Source: Anthostomella pinea (taxonomy: Eukaryota > Ascomycota > Sordariomycetes > Xylariales > Xylariaceae). Taken from it: a stretch of 64,000 nucleotides of DNA. The translations under genes were made by a program, and so were the position numbers. Every line of letters starts with the position of its first letter. Positions within the stretch are counted from its first letter, which is position 1. Of this stretch, positions 57,701-64,000 are shown one piece after another. The stretch covers positions 3,162,001 to 3,226,000 of the forward strand of contig CAUWAG010000007.1 of the NCBI GenBank assembly GCA_963556695.1. Direction: 5' to 3'. Under the pieces are notes generated by a model. That model saw only the letters and a list, made by a program, of their open reading frames with translations, was not told the DNA's origin and ran no database searches.

Positions 57701-60700
57701 CCTTTCCGGAGCGTGATTCTTCCAGGTCGCCTCATCGGGTTGTGACAACCCGCAGGCGCCCATTGTCCGGGAAGGTGGAATTGCCGATGGCTTTTCCCAC
57801 AGGAGCGAAGCCTGAGACTGAACACGGGGCTGTGTCAGCACCACGTGTACAACGGGAGCAGAAACGGGCTTTGGTGCAGCCCAGAGAAGTTCATCTCTCG
57901 AACTGTCGGCTTGTTGATCCACTGACACCCACAGGCTGGTGCTATCAATGGTGGTAAGCGCCTCCACTCGAGGCCGGGACCTAACCACGTCGGTGGTTTT
58001 TGGCAGATAGCTCTGCCAAGTCATGCCATCTGGCTGTGGTAGCCCACCGTTGTGGCGAGCGTTATCGGCATCTGAGTTGGCAGACCAAAGAAGATGCCGA
58101 ACGGAGTTCTGATCAGAGCGAAGCACAGGCGATCGTTCAATCGGCACAGGCTCCTCGAGAATCTCGAGCCCTGCTGGTACATCATCATCATTTTCTTCGT
58201 CAGATGGCATATCAGTGACGTACTCAGCCAGTACGGATGTGTTGATTGGAGATGATGGGTACGGCGGAGGAAGCAGGCTGTTCTTGGAAGGAACCTGTTC
58301 AGACTTGAGCAGGCTTGCGATCTCCCAAAGGGTGGTCTCGTCGAAGTCATCGCCATCCTCCTCGCTGTCAAAGCCATCATAGTTGTCATCAAAGTTGTCG
58401 CCTTCTTCTTCTTCTTCGTACTCGTCAAAGAAGGAGGATGCATATTCCGATGCTTCAACCTGTCTCGCCCTGGCAGCCAAAGCGGCATTCAACATTGGAG
58501 CTCCGCTCGTCATCGTCCCTGGCATTGCCATGAACATCTGACTTGGTCGATATTGAATTGTGGCGTGCTCGCTCCTCTCTCCCCACGGGAATTGGAAGAT
58601 ACCCAGTGTTCCTCGCTTATCTGGGAGAGGCTGGGGATTTTCAACAATATCAGGGAGGAGATTCACGCGCTTATTTCTCCGTGGTGGGCGAATAGTGACA
58701 GGCCGGGTAGCAGGCCGCGGGACATATTTCCTCCACAGGCCTTTAGAAGCTGCTGTCTCCAGTTGCCAATTCGGTTTTTGCCACAGTCGCGAACTCGTAA
58801 TTGTCAATCCGCCCTGAGACTTCCTGGCCGCAGGACGGATAGATGGTTCCGGAAGGTCGTACGATTGGACAGTGTTCGTTGATATCTTCACCGGGGTAGC
58901 CCAAAGCCCCGCACTGATGGGCGGAAGAACGGGTTGCTCAGACTTCCATAACTCATGGATCGGGACGGTTGGCTTTACCGCCGGCTTGAACATTCTGGAA
59001 TCGAGAGACTGCATATTTCCCCGAATATCGCTATCAGATTCGGAGTCGTCAGTGTCGGGAGGGCTCGGGCTGCCCAGTGCGGCCTTGGACACAGAGAGGT
59101 AATTCATGTTGTTGCGCTTCATTATCAGATCTGGTGCGTGTTCCATGTACTCCATCTGAGCCTCAGCGAGGCGAGCCTGCCAAAGACTAGCATGGGCGCT
59201 TTCAGAGCTCTGCGAAGAGTCCTGAGACGAAGGTGTACCAGTGTTGTCTTCGTCCTTTGACCGCAACGAGCCACCACTTTGCATACGCGCTCTTCTCGAA
59301 GCCCGGCGCTCAGCCAGAATGGAACGCACCGAAGCTCCCTGAGAGAGCGGGACGACGTTTGAATTTGGCCGCGAATCTCTCGTCGTTGCCGTCTGGATGG
59401 TTGAAACAGAATCACGCTCCAGACGATTGTGGGAAGATTGCCATTTGTTCTCCAGCTGACCCATCTCGAGCTCTAGGTCTTCTAGCAGCGCCAGGCGCCG
59501 TCCTTCACTCTCTACGGACTCGCGGTTAGCTTGGTCAAACCTCCGCAGCTGTTCTTGGATGACTTGGTACGCAGCTTCGGGCGACTCTACAGGCGACGGT
59601 TCAGCCGCTTGTACGACAATTGCCCTGTTCGTGCCTTTGCCCTGGAGAAGCAATGGTGTTGGCGGCGGCATCTTTCGAGATCGTCCCGATTCTTTCCTTG
59701 CAGAAAACGTGGGACACTCTTCCCCTATACGATGATGAAATTGCCCAGAGAAACGATTCGCCGCAGTTGGGATACCTGAAAGGGATTCCTCGTCGTCTTC
59801 CAGGTAAAAGGATTGCCGATTGTCAAAGGAATGCTCCGACGAGGTATCCAACATGACGGTCACAACCTCAGCAGGGGCATCTTGGTCAACTTTATCTTGC
59901 GCCAGATCACGTTGGTCCTTCTGGTCCTTCTGGATGTATGTGGTCCGAGGCTTTTGCCACGACTGTTGGACATCGACTGGAGCAACGGGCGAGTGGACAG
60001 AGCCCCAGTGGGTTGTCCAGTCTCCATCTCTGGTCCTGGTCTCACTTCTCGTAGAAGTCATGCTGAGGTTTCTCCCCACGGGAAGAACTGGCGACGACTT
60101 GCGCTTCATGTCTCTGTGGGTCGAGTCGTGCTCTTCCCCGTCATTGACCGGTATGCCAGGTGCCCACGAATTGCCCAACGCATCAGCTGCATCACGATTC
60201 TGCGAAGCAGCCTGCAAATATCTGTTTGATGTTAATCGCTCAGGGATCTCCGTAACCCCCAAGATGCTCGCAGTCCGTATTGTACTCCTGTCAGTGGTCT
60301 TGGAAGCTCTTACGTCATGACGAAACTCGGATTCAGAGAACGCTTCAGTTTGCGTCGGTTGCTCGTCGAAGAATGTGGCAGGTAGAGGAGGCATCTGGGG
60401 AATTGATTGACGGTCTGTGACATTGCTAGTCGTCGAAGGAGCACTCAAAGGGACTGAGGTGTAAAGAAAATTCATCTTCTCGTCGAATGTCATGCTCTTC
60501 GTGTCATTTGGTAGTGGCCTCGCGGTCGTACCAGCGGTCTTGGGTAAGGGAGGCTGACTGGGCAGCTGAGTTGGGCTTCCAGGCAAAGACTGAAGAATAC
60601 CTGACTTCCGGCGTGTGATTGAAACTCCAGACCTGGATCGTCTGTGCGCGTTGTGCGGCGAACTTTCAACGGGAAAGACTTGACGGTCATCGTCGCTCTT

Positions 60701-62729
60701 TCTAGGGATAGGACGGGGGCGGTGAAGGACCGAGTTGCTCGACTCCAACGCCGTTAACGGTGTTTTCGAAGAAGCGTCTTGGACGATATCGCTAACAATA
60801 TTCGGATCATCGTACACAATATTATTGATAAACATGACTGTTTGCTGTTTCTGGTTCCTGGCTTCTTTTGCCATTGCCTTCGCTGCTTGGGCACGGGGGT
60901 TCGAGGGGAGTCCTGTCGTGGGGCGGCGCTGAAGAGGGGTCTTCACTGGCTCTGGGGATGTTGGAGATGCAGGTTGAGGTGTCTCTGGTGCTCTTAGGAT
61001 AGGTATGCGTAATGGCTCGCCAGGTCGTATCACTTGGAACTTTGATGTCATCGGAGCTGGCTGTGGCTGCCGCGGTGATCGCCTCCGGACACCTTCGGCA
61101 CCAGGTGATGGTTGTGTTGCAGTAGACGATGCATTTGCTTCCACAGACAGCCCAGCCGCGGATTGACTTGTCTTGGTGGACTCAGATCTTTCCAGATCAT
61201 TGACATCCTTTCGCATTGTGCTTTTTGCCCGTTGAATTGCGTCTGTTCGTCCGGGAGGACTAGGCGCTCGAGGAGCCGGACGTTGTGCGATGAAAGCCGA
61301 AACACGCTGCGCATGTTTTGCTCTCCTTTCCCTTTCATTGTTGGCAGCTGTCGCCAGATCGACTGTTGGTATCCGGTTGAGCGGGTTCTGCGTGTCTTCG
61401 TCGCTATTCTGGACGATGGGATGTGATATCTGAATCTTTCCTCCTTTTCCCTTTGGAATCACTTTGGGACGGTTTGACCCATCCTTACTGCGCTTGTTGC
61501 TCCAATCGCTCGGAGGTAGTGGCACTGCTGAAAGAGAAGATAGCTCGGCTAGACTCAGTCGTGCCGGCGGGAAAAGTTGCCCTTGGATTGGGAGCCCGCC
61601 GACCCCCGAAACGCCTGTGACAGGGTTCGAGATGTTTGGCAGATTGACGTCGTCATTGATGCGGTAGTCTTGATGGGCATCACCCATGGCGGCGAAAGCG
61701 GTCGTGGACATAGTGCCAACCTCCTTCAGGTCCTCATAGCGTGATGGAGGGTAGTCGGTGGAATTTGAAGATGATAGGTCTCTGCTTCCTTGAACTTGAA
61801 TTCCTTGCGAAGTAGGGGAATCGGGCCGGCGTGGAGCCTGTCGAGAGAGGACGAGTGTCTGGAAGAAGAGAAGAACAAACGCTGGAGAAAGTTAGAGATT
61901 GACGACTGGATGTCTAGAAGTCACTCACCAACGAGGATCAGCAGACCGATAGCAGGCAGTGTTGTCCGGAAGAACAAGGCGATGGTTGATATACCGAGCA
62001 ACAGTGTCACACTAGTCTGCAGACAGTCAATACACGCCCACACATTGCAAGTAGAAGTACCCACTCCCATCCATATCGCCAACCCGATGATAACCAAGCC
62101 CACAGCTCGGCCACCGCCTGACACTTGTTGGTAGTCTTGAGTGTTCTTTACTGAGCCTTTTGAGAGCGCGTGGACTGCCAGCAGGATGAGAATGACAGCG
62201 TCTATCACGATGACAGCGATGGGGACGCCCGGTACTCCGGATACTGGTACGCAAGTAGGGTTGAATTCGGCTCTTGTCAACCCAACAAACGCTATACCAA
62301 CAATGAGCCGACCGAGAACGAGTATTTGAGGCAAGAGACTGAACGCCGTCTTTTCGCCGTTCCTTCGCACTGCCCAGACCAAATACTGCTCGACGAAAGT
62401 CCTCCCCAATTGGTCGAATAGAGACGAAAAGATAACCGCGACTTGACAAGTCGAAGCTGCCGTCGGATCGATTAGAGTCGCGAGGAACTCGACTAGCGCC
62501 CAAATGGTTGAAGACAAAAGGAATAAAATGAGGACCAGCCTCAGGCCGTCCCGAAAGATCGCCGAGCCATGGCCTCTAACGTAAAGAACCAGAGCTGCTG
62601 ACGCCGCGTTGAAAAGAATGCCACTACCCCATGGTGTTAGTTAAATAGACCTCACAGCACTTACTCGAGGGGTTCGACTGACAAGAAGAAGGCGGCGATC
62701 AAGGCCGGAATGGCTGCAGAGTTCGCCAT
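54737..62729 (-). CDS. Giant protein: about seven membrane helices plus 2300-residue repeat tail
   Basis: Predicted 2634 residues in three exons: 62729-62665, 62623-61929 and 61881-54737. Start MANSAAIPALIAAFFLSVEP. Residues 1-275 contain about seven hydrophobic helices, for example LVLILFLLSSTIWALVEFL, VPIAVIVIDAVILILLAVHA and GLLILVAFVLLFFQTLVL. The last of these is completed only by splicing exon 2 to exon 3, which supports the fusion. The tail is mainly disordered, with an acidic patch (EYEEEEEGDNFDDN, about 1410) and three repeat families: two copies of G-L-x-Q-P-D...W (1620-1760), six of a 60-65-residue GLFD...RRTS...PAA...EPL...LW unit (about 1710-2220), and four W-x-x-A-L-x-x-A-I-x-A-S units (2357-2455). 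Family not recognised; a membrane-tethered scaffold is inference. Confidence 0.72.
55280..55580 (-). repeat. Four tandem W-AL-AI repeats within the giant protein
   Basis: Four units of about 27 residues near residues 2357-2455: ESWGAALSEAIVASYP, KNWDAELQEAINASH, REWSVALRCAITASYP and SQWAAELQQAIVKSK. Spacing and the Trp/Ala/Ile pattern suggest short amphipathic helices, each with one exposed Trp. Confidence 0.75.
55950..57540 (-). repeat. Six diverged GLFD/RRTS/LW repeats within the giant protein
   Basis: Units begin with (L/M)W-x-x-P, then G-L-F-D, R-x-D-x-R-R-T-S, P-A-A, E-P-L and end in L-W. Examples: GLFDVHVPRLDYRRTS, GLFDFKFSRVDHRRTS, GLFDINVARPDFRRTS, GLFDANAVRNDFRSTS, GVFNAEAVRHDFRRTS and GLFQLDPTRTVYRTTS. 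RRTS fits a basophilic (PKA-type) kinase site. Confidence 0.78.
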
Positions 62730-64000
62730 GAAGATGGTGTCGCCAGATATAAACGACCAGCGGCCAGAATGGGAATTAAAACCCAGTCAATGGGGCGATG
62801 TAAGTTATTAGTGAAGAAACGAATGAGGCATGTTGGCGCGGCGATGGTATCACGACGCCATGGTAGGTGAGAGCGTCAGTAGTCGGTCCTTGCACTCAAG
62901 TGTGTAGGAAGGGAAATACAGCAAACCACGGGAAGAACGAGGCAAAGCCGGCATGGACACGAAGTGGCAAACACGTAGCACGCGCATCTCGCAACGAACC
63001 TGGGCTTCTCGGGCAGTGGATCAGATCTGAGACATCAGACATGCAGACATGACATCTACAGGGCCATGTTCGAGACTCCTCGAATAGCTCCTTGGCCCGG
63101 GCTAAAGAAGGACAGCGATTGGGGGACATGCAAGGCTGAAGGCCATCCAATACATCGCGCTCCGCCCCTGTCCACCATGCCCATGTCGACGATCGTTTCA
63201 CCTGGGGTTTCAGCACCAGCAAAACCGGAGGAGGTTGACGCTGGCAGGCCGGGCAGTGTGCTTGGTCGTCCCATCCAGCCTCGTGGTTCGGGAGGACGGC
63301 TGCAACAGGCAGGATTATTAAGAGATCTCTGTGCCGCCGATGAACCAGTGTTGAGTCTTGACCATACCTCGTAGGTCCTGGTCCTACCCACTCAGGCGCA
63401 TGATCTGGGTGAAGAAGAGCGATGACAGAGCCGATAGCTATGTGTGAGATCTTCGAGGAAAGAATATGACCATGAGATAGCTGGACTGCTCTCCTTTCTC
63501 CATGGCGTGTCCTTCATGCCAGAAGACTGGGGTGATTCGGCTCACACAGGACGGAGTACTAACGTAGATGGAATGTCGTCCCGCGTGGGAACAATGAAAC
63601 ACCCCGACATGCGGCGACGCTTGCCACTGCATACTGATTGAGACGTGCGAATGGCCTAATATGGAAGATAGGTCATTCGAGTAGGCTGACATTTGAGAAG
63701 GGTCTTGATCGCGACTCATGCTTTCGTCTGGGTCCCATTTTGGCCATCTCTCCGGTCGCAACAAGTTGAGCCGAGAAGAGCTTGGAGGCACCATGAGGTC
63801 TTTTAATACTGCTGATGGGATCTGGAGCGATCGCGGGTTTCAGTCTGCCGATGCTGCTATTAGAGCTGTCAATTCGAGGCTGCCGTTGATCGCCTTAATA
63901 GTTCTTTCGGGTGTGCCGGCCATAAGATGGGTGTCAGGCTTGAAAAAAAATCACGGATGGGCGGTAAGCGAAACGCACAGGCCACTATTGATATCTGCCG
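62730..64000. other. 5' flank of the giant gene, window end
   Basis: About 1.27 kb with no supportable gene. Frames at 63056-63391 and 63438-63794 (-) have no motifs. It probably includes the promoter of the giant membrane-protein gene. Confidence 0.35.

Noticed and set aside
63056..63794. Two 110-120-codon frames on the minus strand at the window end
   Set aside because: No domain, no splice partner, no hydrophobic or repeat structure.

Overview
The window looks like nuclear DNA of a filamentous ascomycete (Pezizomycotina, most likely Sordariomycetes). Genes carry short introns (about 50-110 bp, GT-AG with one GC-AG), coding is compact on both strands, and gene content is typically fungal (Utp14, Kin1, Caf40/Rcd1, Srs2, GlcNAc catabolism, xyloglucan enzymes). 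I found no rRNA, tRNA, CRISPR or prokaryotic operon. All exon boundaries below were placed by hand from splice signals, phase and family motifs.

Left part (0.3-14.2 kb): the ribosome-biogenesis factor Utp14; an orphan membrane protein; a divergent pair made of a secreted GH3 beta-glycosidase and a cytosolic GH31 alpha-xylosidase that share an 880-bp promoter with an XlnR-type GGCTAAA motif; and a membrane-anchored neutral ceramidase whose usual nucleophile Ser is Thr.

Centre (16.9-34.3 kb): an N-acetylglucosamine catabolic cluster. It holds GlcNAc-6-P deaminase, a GlcNAc-kinase-type hexokinase, an Ndt80-family regulator (RON1 type), an NGS1-type sensor (degenerate GH3 plus tandem GNAT) and GlcNAc-6-P deacetylase. 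Kinase, deacetylase and deaminase together convert cytosolic GlcNAc to fructose-6-P; the other two are expected to be sensor and regulator. No GlcNAc transporter is present. A ZZ-finger/RNase H-like gene sits inside the cluster, and its start codon and first 19 codons lie entirely within a 205-bp MITE-like element. A second, inverted copy of this element lies 12.9 kb away. Both copies have 8-bp terminal inverted repeats and 3-bp target duplications. Beyond the cluster is a decayed BTB/POZ gene with an in-frame TAG.

Right part (38.2-62.7 kb): an Srs2-type UvrD helicase, a single-pass membrane protein with a Ser/Pro-rich tail, a Kin1/Kin2-type kinase, the CCR4-NOT subunit Caf40/Rcd1 flanked by possible gene remnants, and a predicted 2634-residue protein. 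That last protein has about seven N-terminal membrane helices followed by a very long tail with three different internal repeat families. I do not recognise it, and it is the best candidate here for an undescribed protein. The last 1.3 kb shows no supportable gene.
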